Shown here one piece after another: positions 54,546 through 63,861 of a DNA stretch of 64,000 nt (positions within the stretch are counted from its first letter, which is position 1; each line of letters starts with the position of its first letter). The stretch covers positions 124,001 to 188,000 of the forward strand of contig NZ_SMKV01000009.1 of the NCBI RefSeq assembly GCF_004348445.1, in the 5' to 3' direction. The notes under the pieces are model-generated. The model was not told the DNA's origin, searched no databases, and saw nothing but the letters and a program-made list of their open reading frames with translations. This DNA is from Saccharopolyspora aridisoli (GTDB taxonomy: Bacteria > Actinomycetota > Actinomycetes > Mycobacteriales > Pseudonocardiaceae). Both the position numbers and the translations under genes were made by a program.

Positions 54546-54578
54546 CTCGGGGCCGGCGTGTTCGACGCCGGCCCCGAG
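54546..54578 (-). terminator. intra-operon stem-loop between binding protein and permease
   Basis: CTCGGGGCCGGCGT / ACGCCGGCCCCGAG, a perfect 14-bp stem with the 5-base loop GTTCG, in the 112-base gap after the binding-protein gene. Such hairpins stabilise or partly terminate the message so that the binding protein is made in excess. Confidence 0.75.
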
Positions 54579-54596
54579 GTGCCACGTATCAGCGGG

Positions 54597-55412
54597 TCAC
54601 TCCGGCTTCTTGCCGAACCACTTCTCGTAGATGCGGTCGTACTCACCGGACTGCTTGGCCTTGGCGAGAGCCTCGTTGACCTTGGTCAGCAGCGCGGTGT
54701 TGCCCTTGCGGACACCGATTCCGTACTTGTCGCCGGTCACGAACTCCTTGGTGACCTCGGTGTCCGGGTTGTTCTTGGCGAAGTTGTAGAGCACGCCGTT
54801 GTCGTTGACCGCGGCGTCGACCTGACCGGTCTTGACCGCGGTCTGCTGCAGCGCCAGGTCGTCGAAGTCCACGACCTCGTAGCCGAACTCGGCCTTGTGC
54901 GCCTCGGCGTAGTCCTTGCCGGTGGTGCCGACCTGCACGCCCAGCTTCTTGCCGCGCAGCTGGGACAGGTCGGTGATGCCCGCACCCTTCTTGACCATCA
55001 GGGCCTGCTCCGCGTCGAAGTACGGGTCGGAGAAGTCCAGGTTCTGCTTGCGGGAGTCGGTGATGGTCATCGCGGCGGCGGCCACGTCGCACTGGCCGCT
55101 GTTGAGCGACTCACCCGACTGGATGCCCTCGTCGAACGGCGCGTCGACGATCTTCTGCTGCACACCGAGGTCGCGCGCGACCAGGTCCACCAGCTCGACG
55201 TCGAAACCGACGATCTTGCCGTCTTCGCCGGGGAACTGGAACGGCTCGTAGGGGAGGTGGGTGCAGGTGGTCAGCGAACCGGGAGCGATGAGGCTCAGTT
55301 CGCCGCCCTGCGCACCGCCGCTCGTCGTGGATTCGACACAACCTGTCACTGCCACAGCCAGGGTCAGCGCGGGCAGCACTGCCAGCGCACGGAGGGTTCT
55401 GCGACGCGCCAC
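54597..55412 (-). CDS. polar amino acid (glutamate-type) substrate-binding lipoprotein
   Basis: 271 residues. A lipoprotein signal ends VAVTGC (Cys about residue 25). The periplasmic-binding fold type II has TCTHLPYEPFQFPGEDGKIVGFDVELVDLVARDL, AAAAMTITDSRKQNLDFSDPYFDA and LRGKKLGVQVGTTGKDYA, the SBP_bac_3 pattern for glutamate/glutamine binding proteins. First gene of the operon with the permease and ATPase behind it. Confidence 0.93.
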   Translation of the reverse strand: MARRRTLRALAVLPALTLAVAVTGCVESTTSGGAQGGELSLIAPGSLTTCTHLPYEPFQFPGEDGKIVGFDVELVDLVARDLGVQQKIVDAPFDEGIQSGESLNSGQCDVAAAAMTITDSRKQNLDFSDPYFDAEQALMVKKGAGITDLSQLRGKKLGVQVGTTGKDYAEAHKAEFGYEVVDFDDLALQQTAVKTGQVDAAVNDNGVLYNFAKNNPDTEVTKEFVTGDKYGIGVRKGNTALLTKVNEALAKAKQSGEYDRIYEKWFGKKPE

Positions 55413-55869
55413 GAAGCAACTCCTAGTAGGTGAGAACGCGGGTGCTCGAATGGTGCCACTCGATCGGACGTAAACCCAATACCTCGTGTTGCGAATCCAT
55501 CAAGTTCCTCGAAAACCGCGATCAACCTCTCGGCCACTGCGCGGCAAAACTGCCTCACCGCAACCGGCCGAGCAGAAGAATCTTCGGCGCTCGCGCCGCT
55601 CTCCCACCAGAACCACGTCCTGCCCACCAGTTCGAACCCCCGCCGGTCTGTGTCCACCACCACGCACAGTGGCCGACGCGCAGTAGCGGACGACCGATGC
55701 GTCGACACCACGACACCCTCGGTCCGTCGGTCACCGACGGGCGGTCTGGTCCGAAGTGTCCGGACGAAGGGGACGTCGATCAGGAACGCTCCGGACCAGA
55801 ACAGCCCCGTGGTGCCATGTCGACAAGTGACCCCTGACGCTGATGTCGACATGTCCCCATGACGACGAA
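55413..55869. other. intergenic region with short repeats
   Basis: About 450 bases, presumably with the promoter of the amino acid ABC operon. ATGTCGACA occurs at 55817 and, as the palindrome ATGTCGACAT, at 55843 (26 bases apart). An inverted repeat TCTGGTCCG / CGGACCAGA spans 55745-55800. A minus-strand open frame covers the area but its codon pattern is inconsistent, so no gene is called. Confidence 0.35.
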
Positions 55870-55899
55870 AGGGCCCCTCCCTGTGCCGGGAAGGGCCCT
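55870..55899 (-). terminator. stem-loop terminator after vanW-like gene
   Basis: AGGGCCCCTCCC / GGGAAGGGCCCT, 12 bp with one mismatch and a 6-base loop, 13 bases beyond the VanW-like stop. Confidence 0.7.
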
Positions 55900-55911
55900 C
55901 ATCGTCACTGA

Positions 55912-57993
55912 TCAGCGCGGTGGCGGCGGTGGGCAGTGGATGATCGGCTGCGGGTTGTACTTGACCTTCTGGTTCTCCGTGCGGACCTCGCCGGTCGTGA
56001 TGTCCCGGATGGTGCGGGTGTCGACGACGGTGAACCCGGGCGCGCCCTTGCTCGGGCTGCAAGGGCCGGTCGCCGGACCGGGCTTCTCGGCCGGCGGCGT
56101 CGGTTCGGTGCGCGGGCCGGTCGTCGACTGCACGTCGAACTGCTTGGTGCCCCACAGCTTCACCTTGATCGACGACGGAGTCCACTCCGTGGTGATCATG
56201 ATGCCGCTCTTGGCGACGTTCTTGAACTTCACGTCGATGATGCTCTTGCCGTTCGGCCCCTGGAACACCGTCGCCTCGCGACCGGCCGGGTACCGGCTGA
56301 TGTAGTAGCTGTGCGCCTTGTGCTCGACGTCCTTCATGCCCGCGAAGTACGAGGCGTTGTACAGCGTGGTCGCGAACTGCGAGATGCCACCGCCGACCGC
56401 GCGGCCGGGATGACCGTCCTCGATGATCCCCGACTCCACGTAGCCCTGCGGGATCCCGCGCGGGCCGGTGTAGCCGTTGAGGCTGAACGTCTCGCCCGGA
56501 CGAAGCAACGCGCCGTTGACCTGCTCGGCGACCCGGCGGATGTTCACACCGGAAGCCGCTTCGAAACCGCCGGTCTCGAACTCGCCGACGACCTCGCGGA
56601 TGCCGAGCTGGTTGGCCTGGTCGGTGGTGAACTGCGCCGGTGCCGGCACGTAGACAGCCTGGACCGCGCGCTGCTGCGGCTTGCGCAGGGTTTCGAGCAT
56701 CGGCTCCAGGCTCTTCTCCCAGTCGACACCGACGCCGTCCTCCGACGGGTGCACGACCGGAGCGCCGTTCTCCAGCTTGATCTCGGCGTTCTTGCCCGGC
56801 TTCATGGTGTCGCGCAGCTGCGGTTCGAGAGCGCCCACCAGCACGGGACCGTCGAGGCTCGCCTTCAAGCCACCGCGACCGTCCGGGGTGAAGCGCAGCG
56901 CCTCGGCGATCGCCTCCGGTTCCAGCGTCGCGTTCTTGCCCTGGCCGCGAACGGTCACCGGGGAAGCCACAGCCGGCTCGGCGATCTCGTGGAGCGCCTT
57001 CTGCACGCCCTCGCGGGTGGTGCTCACCGGGAGCTGGGTGACCGGGAGCGAGATCGGCCGGCCCTCGGCCCACTTGGCCTGCACCGCGTTGGCCGCGTGC
57101 TGGATGTCGAGGTTCTGGCCGGGCACCGGGTTCACCGGGATCGGCGTGGTGCCTTCGAAGCGGATGTTGCCGTCCGTGGGCTCCAGGCCCAGCTGCGGAC
57201 TGACCTCCTGCAGCGCCGCCACCAACTGCTCGCGATCGCTGCGGCTGGCCGGGGTCACGTTGTGGGTGCTGAACAGCGAGCCGATCCGGGTGAAGGGGTT
57301 CAGCGGCTGGTCGTCGGCCTTCTTGACGGTCTCGGCCCAGTCCATCTGCAGCCCGACCTCATCGGGCTCGACGGTGGCGCTGCGATCACCGACCTGCAGC
57401 CGCACAGGCTTGCTCAGGCCGGGTTCGAGCTCGTCGCGGAGCTTGCTCTCGGCGGCGGCCGGGTCGAGGGTGCCGACGTCGACACCGGCGACGACGGTGC
57501 CGCGCGGCAGCGATCCGCTTGTGAACAGCAGGTCGCCGACGTAGAGCAGCACCAGGGCAGCGGCGGCCGCGCCGGCGATCAGGCCGCCCTTGAGCAGCTT
57601 CTGCCGCTTCTCGTCGGCGGGGGTGGGTTCGTCGAAGGCGTTCCAGCCCAGCTGGCTGCCCCCGACACCGCCCTGCTGGCCGCCGAACATCTGCGTCGCA
57701 CCGGGATTGGTCTGCTCGGCACCGTGGTAGGCGGTGGGCTGATCGGAGCCGACGGCAGCGATGGTCTGCGTGGCGCCGATGGGGAAGCCGCTGAAATCCG
57801 TGGGCAGCGCGGCGATCTGCTGGGTGCGCTCGCTGTCCGACTCCGGCGCGGGTGATCCACCCTGGCCCTGGGGGTCCTGGACGGGCCACCCCTGCGCGCT
57901 CTCGGCGTCGGACGCGTTCTGCTGGTCCGAGTCGGTGCGCAGCCGTTCGGTGGACGGGTCCGCACCAGTGCGGTTGTGGTGGTTTTCGGGCAC
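55912..57993 (-). CDS. VanW family protein with peptidoglycan-binding-like repeats
   Basis: 693 residues. A low-complexity cytoplasmic N-terminus of ~125 residues precedes one transmembrane helix (about 133-152, LLKGGLIAGAAAAALVLLYVG). Two PG_binding_4-type domains (GTVVAGVDVGTLDPAAAESKL..., then a second copy around ALHEIAEPAV...) lead to the VanW domain with GVNIRRVAEQVNGALLRPGETFSLN and AVGGGISQFATTLYNASYFAGM. The C-terminal tail is Pro-rich. Despite the name, such proteins are wall-associated, not proven vancomycin resistance factors. GTG 57993 behind GGAGAAGGGG. Confidence 0.9.
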   Translation of the reverse strand: MPENHHNRTGADPSTERLRTDSDQQNASDAESAQGWPVQDPQGQGGSPAPESDSERTQQIAALPTDFSGFPIGATQTIAAVGSDQPTAYHGAEQTNPGATQMFGGQQGGVGGSQLGWNAFDEPTPADEKRQKLLKGGLIAGAAAAALVLLYVGDLLFTSGSLPRGTVVAGVDVGTLDPAAAESKLRDELEPGLSKPVRLQVGDRSATVEPDEVGLQMDWAETVKKADDQPLNPFTRIGSLFSTHNVTPASRSDREQLVAALQEVSPQLGLEPTDGNIRFEGTTPIPVNPVPGQNLDIQHAANAVQAKWAEGRPISLPVTQLPVSTTREGVQKALHEIAEPAVASPVTVRGQGKNATLEPEAIAEALRFTPDGRGGLKASLDGPVLVGALEPQLRDTMKPGKNAEIKLENGAPVVHPSEDGVGVDWEKSLEPMLETLRKPQQRAVQAVYVPAPAQFTTDQANQLGIREVVGEFETGGFEAASGVNIRRVAEQVNGALLRPGETFSLNGYTGPRGIPQGYVESGIIEDGHPGRAVGGGISQFATTLYNASYFAGMKDVEHKAHSYYISRYPAGREATVFQGPNGKSIIDVKFKNVAKSGIMITTEWTPSSIKVKLWGTKQFDVQSTTGPRTEPTPPAEKPGPATGPCSPSKGAPGFTVVDTRTIRDITTGEVRTENQKVKYNPQPIIHCPPPPPR

Positions 57994-58081
57994 CGCTTCC
58001 CCTTCTCCTGTCGGTCGTGCGGTGGGGGCGTGGAAGTGCTCGCTCGCCCGCTCTCGCCGGGGTTCCGGCTCGGGGCGCCGA

Positions 58082-58402
58082 CTACAGGTACAGTCCCGTG
58101 CCCTGCTCGGTCTGTTCCGTGGCCACGGCGTGCAGATCCCGCTCCCGCATCACCAGGTACGCCTGCCCCTGGACCTCGACCTCGAACTGCTCGTCGGGGT
58201 TGAACAGGACCTGGTCGCCGACCTTGACGGTCCGCACGTGACTTCCCACGCCGAAGACCTCTCCCCAGACCAGCCGCTTGGCCATCTGCGCGGTCGCCGG
58301 AATCACGATGCCGCCGCTGCTGCGGCGTTCCCCGGATTCAGCGGCGATGCGCACCATGACCCTGTCGTGCAGCATCTGGATTTCGAGCTTGGCATCGGTC
58401 AC
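58082..58402 (-). CDS. GroES-like co-chaperonin family protein
   Basis: 106 residues. The Cpn10 fold is visible: MLHDRVMVRIAAESGERRSSGGIVIPATAQ (strand 1 and mobile-loop region), then WGEVFGVGSHVRTVKVGDQVLFNPDEQFEVEVQGQAYLVMRERDL. It is not the canonical groES of a groESL operon: the mobile loop differs, there is a C-terminal extension and no groEL is adjacent. Such stand-alone paralogues are common in actinobacteria; role unknown. Upstream of the VanW-like gene on the same strand. Confidence 0.82.
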   Translation of the reverse strand: MTDAKLEIQMLHDRVMVRIAAESGERRSSGGIVIPATAQMAKRLVWGEVFGVGSHVRTVKVGDQVLFNPDEQFEVEVQGQAYLVMRERDLHAVATEQTEQGTGLYL

Positions 58403-58608
58403 CCGAAAAGTTTACTTGCCACCTCCGGGGGACCCCGGGGTCAGGGGGGCCTCGGAACACGGCGTTGACCACGCGATTCGCGATACTCCTGGGCAGCGCA
58501 CGACGACAGGCCCACCCTCGAACCGGAGCGACCCCTTCCGCATCCCCATGACCAGGGGTTTCGAGATCGAAGTACCAGAAAGGTCTCAATTCACCCCTGC
58601 AACGCAGA

Positions 58609-60456
58609 TCAGGCGTCCAGACCGCCCATCACCAGCGGCAGCCGGTCCGGGCCACCGGGCGAGATCGTGATCGGCACGCCCCAGTCCTGCCGGGTCAACC
58701 GGCACGCCGGGTGCTCGATCGCATCATCGTCGTCGCAGCTGGCGGCCTGGGCGACCACGTGCAGAACGCCCTGCTCGATCCCGTCGGCCAGCACGAGACG
58801 ACGGGTCAGGTCGGTGCCCACGCCCGCGCCCGCGACCAGCAGGTCCTCCGGCGTCGAGGTGATCTCCAGGCGGGTTGAGGGCCCGTAGCGCTCGTCGAGC
58901 TTGGTGCCCGGCGGCGGTGTGAACACCACCGCGAGCTCCACCTCGCCCGAGGCGATCTCGGTCGCAGGCCGCTTGACCTGCTGCGACGCACCGCTGATCA
59001 GCTTCGCGGCCAGGCCGGGCGGAACCGGGCGCTCCAGCCGGTGGGCGGCTGAGGCGACCACGACCAGCTCGCCGTCGACGACGGTCGCGCCGGAGGGCTC
59101 GGAGACGTCGGTGGCCAGCGTGGACACCTCGTCGGTGGCGGGCTCGTAGCGGCGGACCGCGCCGTTGTAGGTGTCGCATACGGCGACCGAACCGTCCGGC
59201 AGCACGGCGACGCCCAGCGGGTGCTGGAGCAGCGCCTCGCCCGCCGGACCGTCGGCGTGGCCGAAGTCGAACAAGCCGGTGCCCACGGCTGTGCGAATCG
59301 CGAAGCCTTCACCGTCGGCCTCCACCCAGCGCAGCGCGGAGGTCTCCGAGTCGGCCATCCACAGCCGGTCGCCTCCATCGGCGAGACCGGAGGTCTGCGC
59401 GAAGAACGCCTGGGCAGCGGCACCATCGCGCAATCCTTCGACGGTGGTGCCCGCGAACCGGCCGACCTCGCCGGTGCTCGGGTCGAACAGGCCGAGCGTG
59501 TGGTTGCCCGCCATGGCGATCACCACGCCACCGGCGGGCTCCCACCAGGCGACGTCCCACGGGCTGGTCAGCGGTGTCTCCAGCCCCGGGCCGCTTTCGG
59601 ACCCGTCCCGCCACTGCTCGCCGGTGCCGGCCAGGGTCGTCACGGTGCCGTCGGCGAGCCGCAGGCCGCGCAGCAGGTGGTTCACCGTGTCGGCGACGAC
59701 CACGTCGTAGCCGGTCTTCGCGGCGAGTTCCTCGGGCAGCAGGGCGAGCCCCGCGGGCTCGGCGAACGTCGGCTCCACGCCGTCGGCGCGTCCGCGCTCA
59801 CCGGTGCCGATGCGGCGCACCACGGTCTCGCCGTCGGACTCGAACTCCACCAGCGAGTGGTTCGCAGAGTCCGAGACCAGCAGGTTCCCGCTTTTCAGCG
59901 CGATGACCTTGCCGGGGAACCGCAGCGTCGTCTCCGGCGCGGGCGGTGGCACGTAGGGGCCGTCACCGCGGTGCAGGGTTCCCTTGACCTCGTGCTCGGC
60001 GACGACCTCGGAGATCACGCTGCGCAGTGCCTCGACGTGGCCCTCGCCTGCGGCGACGTGCACGACGTAGCCCTCGGGGTCGATGACGACCAGCGTCGGC
60101 CACGCCTTCACGGCGTAGTTCTGCCAGGTGGTCAGCTCGGGGTCGTCGAGCACCGGGTGGTGCACTGCGTAGCGCTCGACGGCGGCGACCAAGGCGTCCG
60201 GATCGGCCTCGTGCTCGAACTTCGGCGAGTGCACGCCGACGGTCACGACCTCGTCGGCGAACTCGGCTTCGAGTGGGCGCAGCTCGTCGATCACGTGCAG
60301 GCAGTTGATGCAGCAGAAGGTCCAGAAATCAAGAAGGACAACACGTCCCCGCAGGTCAGCGAGCTTGATCTGCTCTCCGCCGGTGTTCAACCACTGGCGG
60401 CCCACGAACTCGGGAGCACGGACACGGGCACGCGGTCTTTGCTGCTCAGCACTCAC
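58609..60456 (-). CDS. NHL-repeat thioredoxin-like protein
   Basis: About 615 residues. An N-terminal AhpC/TSA-thioredoxin domain (about 10-150, WLNTGGEQIKLADLRGRVVLLDFWTFCCINCLHVI) carries the CCINC active-site motif. A linker leads to a six-bladed NHL beta-propeller with repeated motifs such as LLVSDSANHSLVEF, VVVADTVNHLLRGL, LWMADSETSALRWV and VAVCDTYNGAVRRY. The C-terminal ~110 residues form a beta domain. Human NHLRC2 has this architecture. GTG 60456 is chosen; ATG 60471 or 60516 are possible. No signal peptide. Confidence 0.85.
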   Translation of the reverse strand: MSAEQQRPRARVRAPEFVGRQWLNTGGEQIKLADLRGRVVLLDFWTFCCINCLHVIDELRPLEAEFADEVVTVGVHSPKFEHEADPDALVAAVERYAVHHPVLDDPELTTWQNYAVKAWPTLVVIDPEGYVVHVAAGEGHVEALRSVISEVVAEHEVKGTLHRGDGPYVPPPAPETTLRFPGKVIALKSGNLLVSDSANHSLVEFESDGETVVRRIGTGERGRADGVEPTFAEPAGLALLPEELAAKTGYDVVVADTVNHLLRGLRLADGTVTTLAGTGEQWRDGSESGPGLETPLTSPWDVAWWEPAGGVVIAMAGNHTLGLFDPSTGEVGRFAGTTVEGLRDGAAAQAFFAQTSGLADGGDRLWMADSETSALRWVEADGEGFAIRTAVGTGLFDFGHADGPAGEALLQHPLGVAVLPDGSVAVCDTYNGAVRRYEPATDEVSTLATDVSEPSGATVVDGELVVVASAAHRLERPVPPGLAAKLISGASQQVKRPATEIASGEVELAVVFTPPPGTKLDERYGPSTRLEITSTPEDLLVAGAGVGTDLTRRLVLADGIEQGVLHVVAQAASCDDDDAIEHPACRLTRQDWGVPITISPGGPDRLPLVMGGLDA

Positions 60457-60993
60457 GCCAGGAGTGAACAACATCCGGCCGGCCGCTGTTCCGCAGGGCA
60501 GGGCCTCTTGAGTCACGTCTCACTGCCCACGGTCAACTCGGTGGAGGCAGGACCTCGGTCAGCTCGGGGCGCTCGCCAGCCAGTGGCCAGCACACGGATC
60601 GGCGGGCCGGTCGCCGCCATGCGGGGGGCTCTCGCGCTCTTGACCGCACGAGGCTCCGCACGCCGACAGCGGACGAGTGGACACTCCTGCCTAGACCGTC
60701 CAGGAGTCCAGGACGACGACCTTGGACTTCCTGGGGCTGGGCTCCTCCGCGGGTGTGCGACCACTGCCGTCCCACCCAGCTCGGCGGCGCGAACCAATCT
60801 TGACGTTCCTGCTGGTCACCCATGACAACCGGGGTCAACAACCCCCACGACGACTGTTCCCCCGGGCGGGGTTCATCGAACCGCGCCTCACTGCTGATCC
60901 CGTGCGGCAACAGGTGCGGGGCGCTGGGGCGATCGGGCGCACGAGGGACTCCGTTCGCCAGCTGGCGGTGTAGGCGCGACCACCTAAGGTCAC
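60457..60993. other. intergenic region, no gene recognised
   Basis: About 535 bases. Open frames on the minus strand are rich in Arg/Pro without domain character. The region must hold promoters for the divergent NHL-thioredoxin and aftA genes. Nothing else supported. Confidence 0.35.
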
Positions 60994-62874
60994 GTGATCG
61001 TGGAACATTCGGCTGCGCAGGGGTGTCTTCGGTCGCGGTCGGCGGTGCGGCTGATCGGTGAGCTGGCGGCGGCGGTCGTCGTCGCGGCCGCAACGAGCCT
61101 GGCGGTGCAGCTGCCGATCGGGCGGTTCGGGCTCAGCGAGCCGACCGCCTTGCCGGAGGTCGCGGCCACCGCCTGCGCGGTCGTCGTCCTCGCGCTGCTG
61201 CTCGGCGGCGCGCTGCTCGGCGTGGCGAGCCGCGAGCTGGTGCCCGCGGCGTGGGTGGCGCTGTCCGCGCTGGTCACCTCCGTGCTCGCGTGGCCGTTGG
61301 AGCCGACCCGGCTCTACTACGGCGGCACCTCGATCGACCAGATGTTCCGGACGCAGTACTTGACGCGGCTGGCGGACTCGCCGGTGCTCGCGGACATGAA
61401 CTACGCGGATCTGCCGCCGTACTACCCGGCGGGCTGGTTCTGGCTCGGCGGGCGGTTCGCCGAGCTGACCGGGATGCCCGCTTGGGCGGCGTTCAAACCG
61501 TTCGCTCTGATGACCGTCGCGGTCACCGCGGTCGTTGCTTTCGTGCTGTGGAGCGTGGTCCTGCGGCGGCGGATCGCGGTGCTGACCGCGGTCGCCACCG
61601 GCCTGGCGGGGCTGCTGCACGGGTTCGACGAGCCGTACGCGTGGATGGCGGCGGCCTGGATCCCGCCGATCGCCGTCATCGCCTGGCACCTGCTGCGCTG
61701 CCGGGCGAACCGGCACGTCAGGGCTGTGATCGGTGTCGGGGTGTTCCTCGGCTTCGCCGGCCTGACGTACGCGCTGCACCTGGCGTTCGCAACCGCCGTG
61801 GTGGTGACGATGGCGGTCGTGCTCGCCGCCCGGCGGATCCGTCCCGCCCGGGAACTCGCGCCTCGCGTGCTCGGAATCGGCGCGGTCGCCGGAGTGGTGG
61901 CGCTGATCAGCTGGGGACCGTTCCTGGTGGCGCGGCTGGGCGGGTCACCCTCGGAGGGAGCGGCGAACAACTACCTGCCGCCGGAGTCGGTGCCACCGCT
62001 GCCGTTCCTGGAGCCCTCGCTGTTCGGGATGCTGTGCCTGGCGGGTTTCTGCTGGTCAGTGCTGGCCTTCCGGCACAGCGAGGTGGCCGCGGCGCTGCTG
62101 GTGCTCACCGGCGTGGTCTACCTGTGGTTCGGGCTGTCGACGGTCGCCGTCGCGGCGCACACGACGTTGCTGGCTTTCCGCGTGACGGTGGTGCTCAACG
62201 TGGCGCTGGCCGTTGCCGGTGTGCTGGGGATGCTGGAGCTGCGGCGGCGGATCCAGCCGCTGGTGCCCGAACGCATGCGGGTTCAGGCCGCGACGCTGGC
62301 GTTCCTGCTGGGACTGGCCGGTTCGGTCGGCGTCGTGGAGACCGCGTTGACCTCCGAGATCGCGGAGGCCGCCGAGCCCGCCCACACCGACTACTACCCG
62401 ACTGGCAGCAACGCGCAGCGCCAGAACGACCCCGCCGTCGACGGCGCCTGGCACGACGACCTGCTGCGCGCGGTGCGCGAGACGACCGGCCGCGAACCCT
62501 CGGACACCGTGCTGCTGACGGCCCACTACCCCTTGCTGTCCTTCGCGCCCTTCCGGGGCTTCCAGCAGGAGACCCCGCACTACGCCAACCCGCTGTCCCG
62601 GTACGAGGACCGCTCCACCGAGATCTGCCGGTGGGCCGAAGCCGGTGATCCGGGCAGGTTGCGGGAGCTGTTGCGACGCGGCGAGTTCGCGCCGCCGAAC
62701 GCGTTCGTGCTGCGGCGGCAGCCGCAGGGCCTGCACATCACGCTGTCCCACGACGCGTTCCCGCACCAGCCCAACGTGCAGGTCTACGACGTGCGGTTCG
62801 ACCCCGCCCTGTTCGACTCGCCCGGGTTCGTCCGGCAGGACGTGGGCCCGTTCGCGGTGATCGGAGTGCGCTGA
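60994..62874 (+). CDS. aftA: galactan 5-O-arabinofuranosyltransferase AftA-like
   Basis: 626 residues. AftA (GT85) adds the first arabinofuranose from decaprenyl-phosphoryl-arabinose to galactan in arabinogalactan. The protein has about eleven helices, then a C-terminal extracytoplasmic domain from ~residue 455. Family segments: YYGGTSIDQMFRTQYLTRLADSP, ADLPPYYPAGWFWLGGRFAELTGMPAWAAFKPF, and LLHGFDEPYAWM. The length is close to mycobacterial AftA (about 640). GTG 60994 is tentative. Supports an arabinogalactan-containing actinobacterium. Confidence 0.85.
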   Translation: MIVEHSAAQGCLRSRSAVRLIGELAAAVVVAAATSLAVQLPIGRFGLSEPTALPEVAATACAVVVLALLLGGALLGVASRELVPAAWVALSALVTSVLAWPLEPTRLYYGGTSIDQMFRTQYLTRLADSPVLADMNYADLPPYYPAGWFWLGGRFAELTGMPAWAAFKPFALMTVAVTAVVAFVLWSVVLRRRIAVLTAVATGLAGLLHGFDEPYAWMAAAWIPPIAVIAWHLLRCRANRHVRAVIGVGVFLGFAGLTYALHLAFATAVVVTMAVVLAARRIRPARELAPRVLGIGAVAGVVALISWGPFLVARLGGSPSEGAANNYLPPESVPPLPFLEPSLFGMLCLAGFCWSVLAFRHSEVAAALLVLTGVVYLWFGLSTVAVAAHTTLLAFRVTVVLNVALAVAGVLGMLELRRRIQPLVPERMRVQAATLAFLLGLAGSVGVVETALTSEIAEAAEPAHTDYYPTGSNAQRQNDPAVDGAWHDDLLRAVRETTGREPSDTVLLTAHYPLLSFAPFRGFQQETPHYANPLSRYEDRSTEICRWAEAGDPGRLRELLRRGEFAPPNAFVLRRQPQGLHITLSHDAFPHQPNVQVYDVRFDPALFDSPGFVRQDVGPFAVIGVR

Positions 62875-62876
62875 GA

Positions 62877-63788
62877 TCAGGGCGTGGGCAGCAGCGTCTT
62901 CGCGGTGGTGGTGATCGTGGCGAGCGCCGTTTCGGCCAACGGGTGGCTGCTGCCGCCGAGTCGGGTGGCGGCGACGATCCTGCGGGCCGGTGCGGGCTCG
63001 CCGCGCAGGGGGATGCGCACGACCGGCCAGTCGTGCAGGCGGGCCAGGCGCGGGACCAGGATGATGCCGAAGTGGTGCGCGACCAGGGCCGTTCCGGTGT
63101 CCCACTCGTCGGCGTAGTGCGCGACGTTCGGGCTGAAACCGGCTGACGTGCAGGCGGCGCGCACGAGCTGGTGGTAGGTGCTGCCGGGGCGTCCGACGAT
63201 CCACTGCTCGTCGGCGGCGTCGGCCAGCGAGACCCGGGAGCGCTCGGCCAGCGGGTGCCCGACCGGCACCACCAGGTCCAGCGGGTCGTCGAGGAGTTGT
63301 TGCTGCTCGAAGCGCTCGTCCGCGGACGGCGGCAGGTCCGCGGTGTTGATCACCAGGGCGAGGTCGGCGTCACCGGAGAGCAGCAGGTCGAAGCAGCGCG
63401 CCGGTTCAGCCTCGATCACCCGGACCTGGACCTGCGGGTAGTGCTCGCGCAGCGCCGCCGCGGCCGGTGGCAGCAGGCGAGTGGCAGCGGTGGAGAAGCC
63501 GCACAGCGCGAACGAGCCGCTGGGGTGTTGCGCCGTGGCCGCGAGCTCGGCGTAGGCGCGCTCGACCTGCGCGTGCAACACCTCGGCGTGGCGGAGCACG
63601 GTCCGGGCGGCGGCGGTGAGCTTGATGCCGCGACCGGACTGGATCACCAGTTCCGCTCCGAGCTCGTCGGCCAGCTGGCGGAGCTGGTACGACACCGCTG
63701 AGGGCGTGTAGTTCAGCGCGGCCGCTGCGGCCGTGACGGTGCCGTGGTGGGAGACCATCTGCAGCACCTTGAGCCGAGGGTTGATCAT
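62877..63788 (-). CDS. LysR family transcriptional regulator
   Basis: 303 residues. The N-terminal HTH (about 1-60, MINPRLKVLQMVSHHGTVTAAAAALNYTPSAVSYQLRQL) is followed by a type II periplasmic-fold effector domain (about 90-290, including FALCGFSTAATRLLPPAAAAL and LALVINTADLP). ATG 63788 is chosen over 63851. Divergent from an MFS transporter gene, the usual arrangement in which the regulator controls its neighbour. Confidence 0.9.
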   Translation of the reverse strand: MINPRLKVLQMVSHHGTVTAAAAALNYTPSAVSYQLRQLADELGAELVIQSGRGIKLTAAARTVLRHAEVLHAQVERAYAELAATAQHPSGSFALCGFSTAATRLLPPAAAALREHYPQVQVRVIEAEPARCFDLLLSGDADLALVINTADLPPSADERFEQQQLLDDPLDLVVPVGHPLAERSRVSLADAADEQWIVGRPGSTYHQLVRAACTSAGFSPNVAHYADEWDTGTALVAHHFGIILVPRLARLHDWPVVRIPLRGEPAPARRIVAATRLGGSSHPLAETALATITTTAKTLLPTP

Positions 63789-63861
63789 ACGACCATTTTG
63801 CACGGTCCCCACGAGGAACGTTTGATTTTCCTCAGCGTTCATCCTCGGCAAGCTGGCACCG

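Noticed and set aside
55364-55860. Minus-strand gene between the VanW terminator and the amino acid binding protein
   Set aside because: The open frame overlaps the start of the binding-protein gene, and its codon pattern deteriorates along its length. No domain was recognised.
55912-57993. Vancomycin resistance gene
   Set aside because: VanW-domain proteins with PG_binding_4 repeats are widespread wall proteins; no vanHAX genes are present.
58082-58402. Canonical groES
   Set aside because: No groEL follows, and the mobile-loop sequence and C-terminus differ from housekeeping GroES.
60533-61093. 186-residue minus-strand ORF before aftA
   Set aside because: Arg/Pro-rich, no ribosome site, overlaps the aftA start; likely chance.
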